From Abditibacteriota bacterium (lineage in GTDB: Bacteria; Armatimonadota; UBA5829): a DNA stretch of 64,000 nt. The position numbers were made by a program, and so were the translations under genes. The first letter of the stretch is position 1; each line of letters begins with the position of its first letter. The DNA is taken from assembly GCA_017445025.1 (NCBI GenBank), contig JAFSVJ010000031.1:1-64000 (forward strand). Direction: 5' to 3'. The notes beneath the pieces are model-generated. The model was not told the origin of the DNA, did no database searches, and worked only from the letters and a program-made list of their open reading frames with translations. Shown piece after piece: positions 33,734-42,476 of the stretch.

Positions 33734-36700
33734 ATGCCTAATCATACCATATTAAATGAGCGTCCCGAATCGCAGGAAAGAGCATTAAAAGTTCTTGAAA
33801 AGTTAGGTTATGAGAGAGTATCTGTATCAGATTCTGATAAAAAGAGAAATGTATCTCAAAGCAAAAAGAATGTTCTTTACTATGATGAGCTTGAAAAATT
33901 CCTTTTAAAGCAAACTTACGATTATGGTAAAGGTCCCACCCGGTTCTCTTCTGCTTCAATTACCAATGCCATAAATGCTTTAGAACCTATTGAACCCAAT
34001 CTTGCCGCCAAAAATAAATCCATATATGAAACCTTATGCAAGGGGAAAAGTCTTGAAGAAATATTGCCCAACGGAGTTCAATCTTTTGACATAAATTATA
34101 TTGATTTTGATAACATAGAAAACAATACTTTTCAGGTGACTGATGAGTTTTCCGTTGAAAGAACTGCCGGCAATACTAATGCTCGCCCGGATATTGTTAT
34201 TTTGATTAATGGTATTCCTCTTGTTGTAATCGAGTGTAAAAAATCTGCTGTTGACGTCATAGAAGGAGTTCGTCAAAATATCAGAAACCAAAAAACCGAT
34301 TATATTCCTCATCTTTTTCAATATTCTCAACTTGTTATTGCCATGAACCCGGATAAAGTTCTCTACGGAACTTGCGGAACCCCCGAAGAGCATTTTACTT
34401 TTTGGCATGAAGATAATACAGATAGGCTTCTCGAAAAATGCAAAGAGTGTTCTCCTGACGGCACCGTTAAAGAACAAGACAAATCTATCATTTCACTTTT
34501 AGAACCCAAAAGACTTTTAGATCTCATCGAAAACTTTATAATTTATGATAACAAGATTAAAAAAATAGCTCGATATAAACAGTATTTTGCTGTTAAAAAG
34601 TCAATGGCTCGTATATTGGGACAAGATGGAAAAGAAACTCATAACGGTGTTATTTGGCATACTCAAGGTAGCGGTAAAACCCTCACCATGATTATGCTTG
34701 CCAAAATGATATTAAAAGAGAGTTATAAACCAACATCTCCTTTCAAAAATCCAAGATTTGTAATGGTGACAGACAGAATCAACCTTGACAAGCAAATATC
34801 AGATAATTTCAGAAAAACATCTATGACACCCATAAAAGCTACTTCCGGAAAGAATCTTGTGACTTTATTACAAAATGATAATAATACTGTTATTACCTCT
34901 ATTGTAAACAAATTTGAAGCAGCCATAAAACAAAGGTTTAAAAAAGAAGATGATAACATATTTGTATTTATAGACGAAGGACATAGAACTCAATACGGAA
35001 AGCTTAATTTCTATATGCAAAATGTGCTTCCTAATGCTGTTAAAATTGCCTTTACCGGAACTCCCTTAATTTCAAAGCCAAAAAGAAACTCAATTTTGCC
35101 CGCAAGGGATACTTTTAAGAAATTTGGTCCTTTGATTGATAGTTATACATTTACCGATGCCATTAACGATGGTGTCACCGTTCCTATAGTCTATGAGGGA
35201 AGGATCATTCCTCAAAATGTGACCAATGATGAAATTAACAAACACTTACAAATGATAACAATAGGCTTAAATGATGAAGCTAAAAAGGACCTTGAAAAAA
35301 AATATTCTCAATATATAAGGTTGTCACAAACAGATCAAAGACTAAGGATATTGGCTTTTGATATATATGATCATTTTATAAAATATGTAAAAAGTTTTAA
35401 TTATAAAGCAATGTTAACTTGTTCTTCAAGAGCCTCTGCCGTAAAAATGTATAATCTGTTAAAAACTTTTCAAAACATAAACCCCGCTGTTGTTATAAGT
35501 GGTTCAAGTCTTAAAGAGGGAGATGATGAAGTTTTAACAAAAGAAGATGAAATTTTAATCAATAATTTCTTTAAAGACGTTGTGGACCCTCAATATAAAA
35601 ATAATTATGATGATTATGAGGATATGGTGACAGAAAACTTTGTAGACCCGGAAGGAGATATTGATTTTCTTATTGTTAAAGATAAACTTTTAACAGGATT
35701 TGACGCTCCGGTAGCACAAGTTTTATATGTAGATAAATCCTTAAAAGAACACAATCTTCTTCAAGCTATTGCAAGAGTAAATCGTGTTTTTCCGGAAAAG
35801 GCCTTTGGTTTAGTTGTTGATTACTGCGGTATATTTAAAAAGTTAAATACTGCAATGGATATGTATTCTGACGAAAAATCAGAATTAGATATATTCAGTG
35901 AAAAAGATTTGGAAGGAGCGCTTGTATCTATCGCTGATCAAAAGAAGCAAATTGAAGAATTATATTCAAAATTATTTAGTTTCTTTGAAGGTATTGATAA
36001 AAATGAGTCAAATCCCAATAAATGGCAAACAGCTCTTGAAGATGATCAAAAAAGAAAAGAATTTTATGATATTTCTTCAAAATTCAATAAATATATAGAT
36101 TTATTGTTTTCTTCAATAGATTTATATAATGAAATCGGAGAAAATCAAGCAAAGATTTATCAATCTGATAATATTTTCTTTGAGAAACTAAAGCGAAGTG
36201 TTAAATTAAGATATAATGATATTGTAGACTTTTCTAAATATGAAAGTGGTGTAAAAGCTTTAATAGATACTCATGTTATGGCTGAAACTGCTAAAACTTT
36301 AATCGCTCCACTTGACATTTCTTGTAAAGAAAAAATGGAAGAACAACTTGAAATTCTTGGGGATAATTCTGCGGCAAAAGCTGATGCCATAAGAACAAGG
36401 CAAACAGAAATACTTGAAAGTTGTCAATATGATGATCCTTTAAAATATATTACTTTCAAAGACAGAATTAATAACACCCTTCAAGAATATGCCAAAGAAA
36501 GAGATGCTGAAAAATACTTAATTGAAATGGAAAATATAAGAGAAGATTTTCAATTAGGTTTAAGTCAAGGTTCTTATCCTGATAATATTACTTTTGACTC
36601 TAATGCAAAATCATTCTTTGGAAGTATGTGCAGTGGATTAAAAAAGAAAAATAAGTCTTCTAAGGGATTTGATAACCAAATTACAGGAAATATGGCTATT

Positions 36701-36898
36701 AATATTAAAAAAGTGATTGAAGATAATACTACAAAGCCTGACTGGAGAGAAAGTTCAGAAACTATTAAAAATATTAAGGCAAAATTAGATAATATTCTCT
36801 GTGACTATATGGATAATAATAAAGAAGCCGGGTGGGATTATGATCTGGTAGATATTATTATTGAAGAAATTTTAATGACAGCTAAAAGGATCTATTAA
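33734..36898 (+). CDS. hsdR: Type I restriction endonuclease/translocase subunit
   Basis: 1054 residues. N-terminal PD-(D/E)xK nuclease with Asp153, Glu167 and Lys169 (ARPDIVILI..LVVIECKKS). Superfamily 2 motor with Walker A GSGKT around Lys315, DEGH at 414-417, AFTGTPL, and LLTGFDAPVAQVLYVDKSLKEHNLLQAIARVNR for the late helicase motifs. The C-terminal helical region contacts the methylase. ATP-driven translocation and cleavage of DNA lacking the HsdM/HsdS mark. TAGGAGGTGG ribosome region. It overlaps the following peptidase gene (TAATG), so that gene is part of the operon. Confidence 0.95.
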   Translation: MPNHTILNERPESQERALKVLEKLGYERVSVSDSDKKRNVSQSKKNVLYYDELEKFLLKQTYDYGKGPTRFSSASITNAINALEPIEPNLAAKNKSIYETLCKGKSLEEILPNGVQSFDINYIDFDNIENNTFQVTDEFSVERTAGNTNARPDIVILINGIPLVVIECKKSAVDVIEGVRQNIRNQKTDYIPHLFQYSQLVIAMNPDKVLYGTCGTPEEHFTFWHEDNTDRLLEKCKECSPDGTVKEQDKSIISLLEPKRLLDLIENFIIYDNKIKKIARYKQYFAVKKSMARILGQDGKETHNGVIWHTQGSGKTLTMIMLAKMILKESYKPTSPFKNPRFVMVTDRINLDKQISDNFRKTSMTPIKATSGKNLVTLLQNDNNTVITSIVNKFEAAIKQRFKKEDDNIFVFIDEGHRTQYGKLNFYMQNVLPNAVKIAFTGTPLISKPKRNSILPARDTFKKFGPLIDSYTFTDAINDGVTVPIVYEGRIIPQNVTNDEINKHLQMITIGLNDEAKKDLEKKYSQYIRLSQTDQRLRILAFDIYDHFIKYVKSFNYKAMLTCSSRASAVKMYNLLKTFQNINPAVVISGSSLKEGDDEVLTKEDEILINNFFKDVVDPQYKNNYDDYEDMVTENFVDPEGDIDFLIVKDKLLTGFDAPVAQVLYVDKSLKEHNLLQAIARVNRVFPEKAFGLVVDYCGIFKKLNTAMDMYSDEKSELDIFSEKDLEGALVSIADQKKQIEELYSKLFSFFEGIDKNESNPNKWQTALEDDQKRKEFYDISSKFNKYIDLLFSSIDLYNEIGENQAKIYQSDNIFFEKLKRSVKLRYNDIVDFSKYESGVKALIDTHVMAETAKTLIAPLDISCKEKMEEQLEILGDNSAAKADAIRTRQTEILESCQYDDPLKYITFKDRINNTLQEYAKERDAEKYLIEMENIREDFQLGLSQGSYPDNITFDSNAKSFFGSMCSGLKKKNKSSKGFDNQITGNMAINIKKVIEDNTTKPDWRESSETIKNIKAKLDNILCDYMDNNKEAGWDYDLVDIIIEEILMTAKRIY

Positions 36899-37617
36899 TG
36901 GAGACCATAAATATTATTATTGATAATAAAACCATTCCCGTATCGGTTGAAAGAAAAGACATTAAAAGAATAATCCTTAAAGTCACCCCTTTAATGGAAG
37001 TTAAAGTTTCAGCTCCTAAATATATATCTTGCCAAATTTTAAATGATTTTCTTAATGAAAAAACTAATTGGATAAAGAAGAAATTAGATAATTTTTCTAA
37101 AACAGAAGGCTATGCCTCTACAATAGATATAAAAACAGGTTCTTCATTTGTAATAGATGGAATGGATTACATTATTGAAATTAAACAAGGAGAAACTGAT
37201 TCTGTAGCCTTAGATTACAAAAAAATAATCGTTTTTGTTACTGACATAAATAATAAAACTTTAATAAAGAAAACATTTGATTCTTGGTGGAATGAATTTA
37301 GTATCTTTATCATAAAAAAATCTCTTGATAAAATGTATCCTATTGTTGCTAAACATAATATTCCTTATCCTTCAATTTCATTGAGAACTATGAAAACTAT
37401 GTGGGGGAATTGTAATATTCAAAAACATAAAATAGTATTTAATAGATATTTATGTAAAGGGAAAGTATATCTAATTGAATATGTGGTTCTTCATGAATTG
37501 GTTCATTTTTTATATCCAAAACACAATAAACTTTTTTATGATTTTTTAAGCATTCATATGCCAGATTGGAAGCAAAGAAAAAAAGAACTTGATCTTGAAG
37601 TAGTTCATGGATTATAA
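36898..37617 (+). CDS. YgjP/SprT-like zinc metallopeptidase (DUF45/M48-type)
   Basis: 239 residues. The DUF45 (YgjP-like) pattern is clear: KRIILKVTPLMEVKVSAPKYIS near the N-terminus, MWGNCNIQKHKIVFNRYLC, then HELVH at 199-203 with a third His in YPKHNKLFYDF and MPDWKQRKKEL. Cytosolic metalloprotease fold. The ATG shares a base with the hsdR stop. Genes of this family are often found after hsdR; a role in turnover of the restriction complex is plausible but not shown. Confidence 0.88.
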   Translation: METINIIIDNKTIPVSVERKDIKRIILKVTPLMEVKVSAPKYISCQILNDFLNEKTNWIKKKLDNFSKTEGYASTIDIKTGSSFVIDGMDYIIEIKQGETDSVALDYKKIIVFVTDINNKTLIKKTFDSWWNEFSIFIIKKSLDKMYPIVAKHNIPYPSISLRTMKTMWGNCNIQKHKIVFNRYLCKGKVYLIEYVVLHELVHFLYPKHNKLFYDFLSIHMPDWKQRKKELDLEVVHGL

Positions 37618-37769
37618 TAGTCTAATTAAAAACAATTGATATCTGGTATGAGTGTAGTTTTTTATGCGAAAATTGAACTATAATAGTGATTAAATTATTG
37701 GATATTTAAAAAGAGATCGTTTAGAAAGTGGATGAAGTGAATAGACCAAATAAGATCTGAAATTTAGAG

Positions 37770-37799
37770 AAAAAAAAGCCCAAGGTGTTGTCTTGGGCT
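37770..37799 (-). terminator. Intrinsic terminator of the minus-strand LRR gene
   Basis: AGCCCAAG (37777-37784) and CTTGGGCT (37792-37799). On the minus strand the stem is followed by eight T (plus-strand A-run 37770-37777). It also meets the end of the plus-strand RM operon. Confidence 0.85.
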
Positions 37800-37814
37800 A
37801 TATCTTTGTTTTAT

Positions 37815-38620
37815 TTAATATACTTTGCTTTTTGTTTTAAAATCATATAAATGTTCCTTTTTATCCGGACCTATGAAGTAAATATTTTTTAAAGTTAAAT
37901 TTGTGTTTATATTATTTGTTTTATTTTCTATTTCTTTTAATGTTAAATAGTCATTATAATTATCGTAATTATTAAATTTAATAGATCCTACTTTTGATAT
38001 TGCAAATGCATCAGAATCAAATGTAGTGCTGTTATCTACATTAAGATCTTGTATAGCGGTAAAAGCAAAAGCATATCTTCCAATATGTTTAGTTATTTTT
38101 ATATTTAAGTAATTCAATCTAATGCAATGATTAATAGCTGTTTCATCAATACTTGCTAATGAATTTTTAAGATTTATACTTTGCAGATTTAAACATTTAG
38201 AAAAACAACACGTAGGTATATTATCCAACCCCTTAGCTTTTAAGTTAACTGAATTAAGCGACTGACACTCTCTAAAACTATATTCGTTTAATATAACAAT
38301 GTTTCCTACAGAGTATATTTTTTCTAAATATTTAATATTGACAAAACAAAATCGATCTATCATTCTAACACTTTCCGGAATATAGAAAATATCCCCGGTT
38401 TTTTCACAAGGATATGAACATATTACAGATGGTTTCCTTTTTTTATCGTCTTGTTATAACCATATATTACCCCATCGATAGCTTCAAAATTACTATTATA
38501 ATCCATATGAAAAGCTTTTAAAAATGGAAGATAGTAAAAGGCACCATAGTAGAAGCTTTCTAAAGAACTTGGCAAATATATTTCTTTGATTTGTAGTCTA
38601 TTTTCAAAAGCAAAACGCAA
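37815..38620 (-). pseudogene. BspA-type leucine-rich repeat protein, 5'-truncated and frameshifted
   Basis: Read on the minus strand, LRR_5 repeats run from FAFENRLQIKEIYLPSSLE to the end (CQSLNSVNLKAKGLDNIP, CLNLQSINLKNSLASI). The frame breaks in a run of seven A (about 38438-38444). With eight A the protein reads through as GYNKTIKKRKPSVICSYPCE, followed by TGDIFYIPESVRMIDRF, which is exactly the usual linker of this family. The 5' end is cut off abruptly at about 38620, where an HsdR fragment on the other strand starts. BspA-like proteins are usually surface or cytosolic binding proteins. A slip-prone A-run could restore some product. Confidence 0.8.
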
Positions 38621-39125
38621 AAACTTAGTTATTAAAGATTTAGAAGAACTAATACAAGAAAAAATTAATAATTTAATTACTGTAAATCCTACTCATATCA
38701 GAATGGATTATTATAAAAGATATCAAGCAATTATTGATGAATATAATAGCGAACAGGATAAATCAAAAATAGAAAAAATTTTTAATGATTTAATGAGACT
38801 TGTTGAAGAATTAACAGAGGAAGAAAAAAGATATATTAGAGAAGAGTTTGATAATGACGAAGAATTAGCATATTATGATATGTTATTCCGTGAAAATCTA
38901 AGTAAAAATGATATTAAGAAGCTAAAGGAAGTTGCAGTAGAACTTTATAATAATCTTAAAGTTAAAATTGAAGAGCTTGATAATTGGAAAGAAAAAGATA
39001 ATACAAGAGCTACAGTTAGAAATTTAATTAAAAACACTTTATATGATAAATTACCGGATAGTTATGCTACGGAAGTTATTCCTCAATATATTGAACAATT
39101 ATATGAATATGTTTATAGTAGATAA
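38613..39125 (+). pseudogene. C-terminal fragment of a second HsdR (DUF3387-type)
   Basis: About 170 residues with no proper start, ending at a TAA at 39123-39125. The sequence matches the C-terminal helical domain of type I restriction R subunits: NPTHIRMDYYKRYQAIIDEYN, then MRLVEELTEEEKRYIREEF, ELAYYDMLFRE, ATVRNLIKNTLYDKLPDSYA. It differs from the C-terminus of the intact HsdR upstream, so it comes from another R gene. Its N-terminal ~900 residues are missing and it is joined head-on to the truncated LRR gene. Confidence 0.8.
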
Positions 39126-39163
39126 GTCCTGTAATTAAGAGTATATTGTGATGTGTAGTAGTA

Positions 39164-39228
39164 TGAACGAAAATGAAGATAATATGAAGATAAACTTTTT
39201 TTCTTTTATTTATCTTCATTTTCGTTCA
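39164..39228. repeat. 18-bp perfect inverted repeat
   Basis: TGAACGAAAATGAAGATA at 39164-39181 and its exact complement at 39211-39228, with a 29-nt centre. No T-run follows on either strand, so it is not an obvious terminator. Confidence 0.85.
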
Positions 39229-39300
39229 AAAAATAATAAAAATGTTGATAAATTAGGTAAAAATACCGATAAATCCGGGAGAAGTGTCGATAAATCTTAA
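39184..39300 (+). CDS. Possible 38-residue ORF ending in VDK/TDK heptad repeats
   Basis: ATG 39184 to TAA 39298-39300. The last part encodes three seven-residue units (VDKLGKN, TDKSGRS, VDKS) with an exact 21-bp period. Such repeats occur near the C-terminus of AlbA/RecG-like ATP-binding proteins, so this may be a scrap of one. No good ribosome site. It lies largely inside the right half of the inverted repeat and the stretch beyond it. Probably not a functional gene. Confidence 0.25.
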   Translation: MKINFFSFIYLHFRSKNNKNVDKLGKNTDKSGRSVDKS

Positions 39301-39402
39301 AATAGGCATATAAAACATTGTGAAAGATTGTTTTGCGTCTTGTGTGGGTTTTGATAATAATAATTTTCTTATAAATGTAAATACAATAAGGAGAATTGTA
39401 TT

Positions 39403-39613
39403 ATGAGAAAATATATTTTATTTATTGATAATACTTACTGTTGCGCTTGTAAAGGATTATTCGATTAATGATGCCTTAAACCTTAAGAACACATCAAAGG
39501 AAGTGACAATATATTTGGTTGTTCAGCAAATAAATCAATATAATGGAATTGATACTTTAAATTTAGAAGTATTTGAGAAAGAGATAAATCCTTATAATAA
39601 TTGTAAGTTTTAA
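39403..39613 (+). pseudogene. Small secreted-protein gene, frameshifted
   Basis: AAGGAG ribosome site (39388-39393) and ATG 39403 give MRKYILFI before the frame runs to an early TAA. The adjacent frame from about 39425 continues as IILTVALVKDYSINDALNLKN and on to a stop at 39613. Joined, they form a signal peptide plus a ~50-residue body. One extra base near 39411-39427 would explain the break. Followed by a strong terminator. Family not recognised. Confidence 0.5.
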
Positions 39614-39644
39614 GATTTAATATTTATAATTGTTTAATATAAAT

Positions 39645-39670
39645 ACCATCATTAATATGATGGTTTTTTT
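39645..39670 (+). terminator. Intrinsic terminator
   Basis: ACCATCAT (39645-39652), loop TAAT, ATGATGGT (39657-39664), then T-run to 39670. Confidence 0.85.
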
Positions 39671-39714
39671 GAAATGGTATAAGGTTTATTTTAGTTTTCC
39701 ACTCTCCCTATAAT

Positions 39715-39743
39715 TTGAGATAAAAGAGAAAAAGTGTTATAAT
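39715..39743 (+). promoter_or_regulatory. Promoter of the alpha-galactosidase gene
   Basis: TTGAGA (39715-39720), 17-bp spacer, TATAAT (39738-39743). The transcript would begin near 39749, so the ATG at 39748 cannot be the start codon. Confidence 0.8.
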
Positions 39744-39765
39744 AATTATGAATAGGGGGAATGTA

Positions 39766-42348
39766 ATGAAGATGATTATGTTTTGTATTTTACTTTTAAC
39801 TTTTTTATTGTCTGCCGGGGTTTTTGCCGCTTCGGATTTTGCCGAAAGGGATGAGTTTTTAAAGAGCTTTACGGAAAAGCCTAAGGGACCTGCTGTTGCC
39901 TTAGGCCTTAAATGTATAAAAAACGGATGGGAAGACATTTATTTCAATCACGGAATAAATGTTGACACATTCAAGCTTTATGGCAGAGATTGTACCTATG
40001 GTTTTGTGACTCACGCTCCCAGCGAGGTGGAGATACCTTTAAACAAAGCCTTTTCTCGGTTGACCTGTTATGTAGGCCAAGAGAACAGTTGGATAACCAG
40101 GACTATAGCTCCCAAATATTTTAAATACAAGTTTTTGGGGGACGGAAAGGAATTGCTTGTTGTAGATCAAAAATTAGATTTCTGTCCCATAGTATTAGGT
40201 AAATTAGAGGATGTTGAAACCTTAACTCTCATCAGTGAACCTTTTGACGGGGATAACCATTTCGGATATATCCTTTGGGGAGATGTGACCCTTTACGCCA
40301 AAGACGGAAAGGAATACTATATAGGAAGAACCTTTGGGGAGAACAAATTGCCCTTCAGTTTTAATTATGGTGGGGAGTCCTCAGACAGTTTTCTTTACAA
40401 GTGGGATTATACTTGTGAAAGGGATGATGACAAGTATAAAATCACATATCAGGACCCGGAAACCGGCTTGGCTGTTATTATAGACGCCATTAAATACAAG
40501 GATGACGGGGCTCTTTGGTGGGATGTTTATTTTGAAAACAGGGGGAAGGAGAATTCCAAACAAATTTCTCAAGTTAAGGTTTTGGATGCCAACTTTGAAG
40601 GTTTTGAAAATCCTGTTTTGCACTCTGCCAAGGGGACCACTGCGGCTATAAATGATTTTGAGCCTTTACAATACTCTTTCAAGGTGGGGAAATCTATTGA
40701 TTTATGGTCTACCGGCGGAAAGTCTTCCAACCATAACATTCCTTACTTTAATATTAGGTCCGGAAATAAATCCGTTGTAGGTGCCATAGGGTGGTCCGCT
40801 CAGTGGAGAGGAAGGTTTACCAAAGTTGCCAATTCTGTTTGTAATTGTGCCATGGGCCTTGATGATTATGTAGACTTTCACCTTCTCCCCGGAGAAAAAC
40901 TTCAAATGCCTTCCATGGCTCTTGTTTTCTCTAAGGGAGATTTTGAAGAAAACCAAAATGATTTCAGAAGATTCTTGGTGGACTATATTGTTCCAAAAGA
41001 TGATTCAGAAGATAAAAATTCCATTCCCCCGTCATATCCATCCCCCCGTCTTTTTGCTACGCAAAAATCCACCCCCCAAGCCTATGGCTTAGGGGGACAG
41101 ATGTTTAACATTCGTGGCAGACAGATAAAGCCTGCTCCCATAACTGTAAGTGCCTGGGGCGGTATGAGGACAAGTGAGTTTGAAAAGAGGATTGACGCCA
41201 TAGGCAAAAACAAGCTCCCCTACGAATACTACTGGGTGGATGCCGGATGGTATGGTCCTGAGGACTCCTACTCTCCCGATGAGTGGACCGGGGACTGGTC
41301 AAGTCACGTGGGGAACTGGCAAGCTAACCCAAAGGCTCACCCTAAAGGGATCAGATACTTAAGCGACAGGTTTGGGGAGATAGGGTTAAAATTCCTCCTT
41401 TGGGTGGAGCCGGAAAGAGCTATCTACGGCACTCCCGCATATAAGGAGCATCTGGACTATTGGATAGGGAAAAGAGAGGAGAAAGCCAGCTTATACTTAG
41501 ATATGTCAAAGGATGAGGCTTGTGATTGGGCTATTGACTTCATGAGTGATACCATAGAAAAATATAATATAAAGTGTTTCAGGGAAGACTACAACTTTGA
41601 GCCCATAGAGGATTGGAAAGCTATGGACCCCGAAGGAAGAAAGGGGATAACCGAGATAAAGGCTGTAAATAACGGATATCGTTTTTGGAGAACTCTTCTT
41701 GAAAGATTTCCGGATCTTATTATAGATAACTGTGCCGGCGGCGGAAGGAGGTTGGATATAAATCTTGCGAAGATGTCTTTCGCTTTATGGAGAACTGACT
41801 ACCAGTGTCGTTTTGATTATGACCCTATGGGACCTCAGTTGGTTCAAAATTGGCTTTCTCCTTGGGTTATTAATCAGTCTACGGGAACTCAGCAGTTCCC
41901 CGGGGACACTTTCCGAATAAGGGCTTGTATGGCTTGCGGTTTGTCCATGCATTTCTCTTCCTATGAAAAATTCCCCATTCCTGATGACTATCCTTATGAT
42001 TGGCACCGAAGGATGCTTAATGATTACAGGAGAATAAGACCTTACTACTACGGAAATTATTATTCTCTCATGCCTGCCAAGTTTGACTACAACATATGGA
42101 TAGCTTATGAGATGTATAGAGATGATATAGATGAAGGGTGTGTCTTTGTGTTCCGAGAAGAAAAGTCTGTTTATAAAGTTTCCGATGTTCGTTTTAAAGG
42201 CGTGAAACCGGAAAAAACTTATATTATTGAAGATTTGGATGATAATTCCACTGTGGAAGTTTTAGGTAAGGACTTGCTGGCCGGGTGGGAAGTCTCCATT
42301 CCCAAGGCAAGAGAGAGTAAACTCTTTATTTTCAAAGTAAAAGAATAA
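39766..42348 (+). CDS. Secreted GH36 alpha-galactosidase with N-terminal NPCBM domain
   Basis: 860 residues from ATG 39766 (AGGGGG 6 nt upstream). Signal peptide (KMIMFCILLLTFLLSAGVFA). Residues ~40-160 form an NPCBM-type carbohydrate-binding domain (YGFVTHAPSEVEIPL..FSRLTCYVG). A beta-sandwich follows, then a GH36 barrel with YYWVDAGWYG, FLLWVEPERA, the probable nucleophile Asp608 in CFREDYN and the acid/base Asp678 in RTDYQCR, plus CAGGGRRLD. It would release alpha-galactose outside the cell. Residues ~419-445 are encoded by an inserted family A repeat at the linker before the barrel. Single-gene unit with own promoter and terminator. Confidence 0.85.
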   Translation: MKMIMFCILLLTFLLSAGVFAASDFAERDEFLKSFTEKPKGPAVALGLKCIKNGWEDIYFNHGINVDTFKLYGRDCTYGFVTHAPSEVEIPLNKAFSRLTCYVGQENSWITRTIAPKYFKYKFLGDGKELLVVDQKLDFCPIVLGKLEDVETLTLISEPFDGDNHFGYILWGDVTLYAKDGKEYYIGRTFGENKLPFSFNYGGESSDSFLYKWDYTCERDDDKYKITYQDPETGLAVIIDAIKYKDDGALWWDVYFENRGKENSKQISQVKVLDANFEGFENPVLHSAKGTTAAINDFEPLQYSFKVGKSIDLWSTGGKSSNHNIPYFNIRSGNKSVVGAIGWSAQWRGRFTKVANSVCNCAMGLDDYVDFHLLPGEKLQMPSMALVFSKGDFEENQNDFRRFLVDYIVPKDDSEDKNSIPPSYPSPRLFATQKSTPQAYGLGGQMFNIRGRQIKPAPITVSAWGGMRTSEFEKRIDAIGKNKLPYEYYWVDAGWYGPEDSYSPDEWTGDWSSHVGNWQANPKAHPKGIRYLSDRFGEIGLKFLLWVEPERAIYGTPAYKEHLDYWIGKREEKASLYLDMSKDEACDWAIDFMSDTIEKYNIKCFREDYNFEPIEDWKAMDPEGRKGITEIKAVNNGYRFWRTLLERFPDLIIDNCAGGGRRLDINLAKMSFALWRTDYQCRFDYDPMGPQLVQNWLSPWVINQSTGTQQFPGDTFRIRACMACGLSMHFSSYEKFPIPDDYPYDWHRRMLNDYRRIRPYYYGNYYSLMPAKFDYNIWIAYEMYRDDIDEGCVFVFREEKSVYKVSDVRFKGVKPEKTYIIEDLDDNSTVEVLGKDLLAGWEVSIPKARESKLFIFKVKE
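41021..41100 (-). repeat. Double-hairpin element, family A, copy 6, in frame inside the GH36 gene
   Basis: Minus orientation. Core 41037-41100: stem 2 TTTTTGC-TAC-GCAAAAA, stem 1 AAGCC-TAT-GGCTT, ending TTAGGGGGACAG. A partial duplicate of the outer end (CCATTCCCCCGTCA) precedes it at 41021-41034. It is translated as PSPR..ATQKSTPQAYGLGGQ without a stop. Confidence 0.85.
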
Positions 42349-42360
42349 AACAATTTTAAT

Positions 42361-42390
42361 AATGGATTTTTTATAAAATCCATTTTTTAT
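42361..42390 (+). terminator. Intrinsic terminator after the GH36 gene
   Basis: AATGGATTTT (42361-42370), loop TTAT, AAAATCCATT (42375-42384), followed by T's. Confidence 0.85.
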
Positions 42391-42418
42391 GTGTGACCTT
42401 CCTATGCCCTCTTTAATA

Positions 42419-42448
42419 TTGAATAAAAACCTTAAAAAGTAGTATAAT
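42419..42448 (+). promoter_or_regulatory. Promoter of the glucuronate-isomerase-like gene
   Basis: TTGAAT (42419-42424), 18-bp spacer, TATAAT (42443-42448). Confidence 0.65.
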
Positions 42449-42476
42449 ATATATAGACAACTATAAGGAAATTAAA

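Noticed and set aside
25674-39125. Restriction island as part of a prophage or conjugative element
   Set aside because: No integrase, portal, capsid, relaxase or transposase gene and no attachment-site duplication seen.
39244-39300. Three 21-bp spaced GATAAAT units considered as a CRISPR array or plasmid iterons
   Set aside because: Only three units, no conserved repeat longer than about 8 bases, no cas or replication genes nearby; the period equals seven codons of a repeat peptide.
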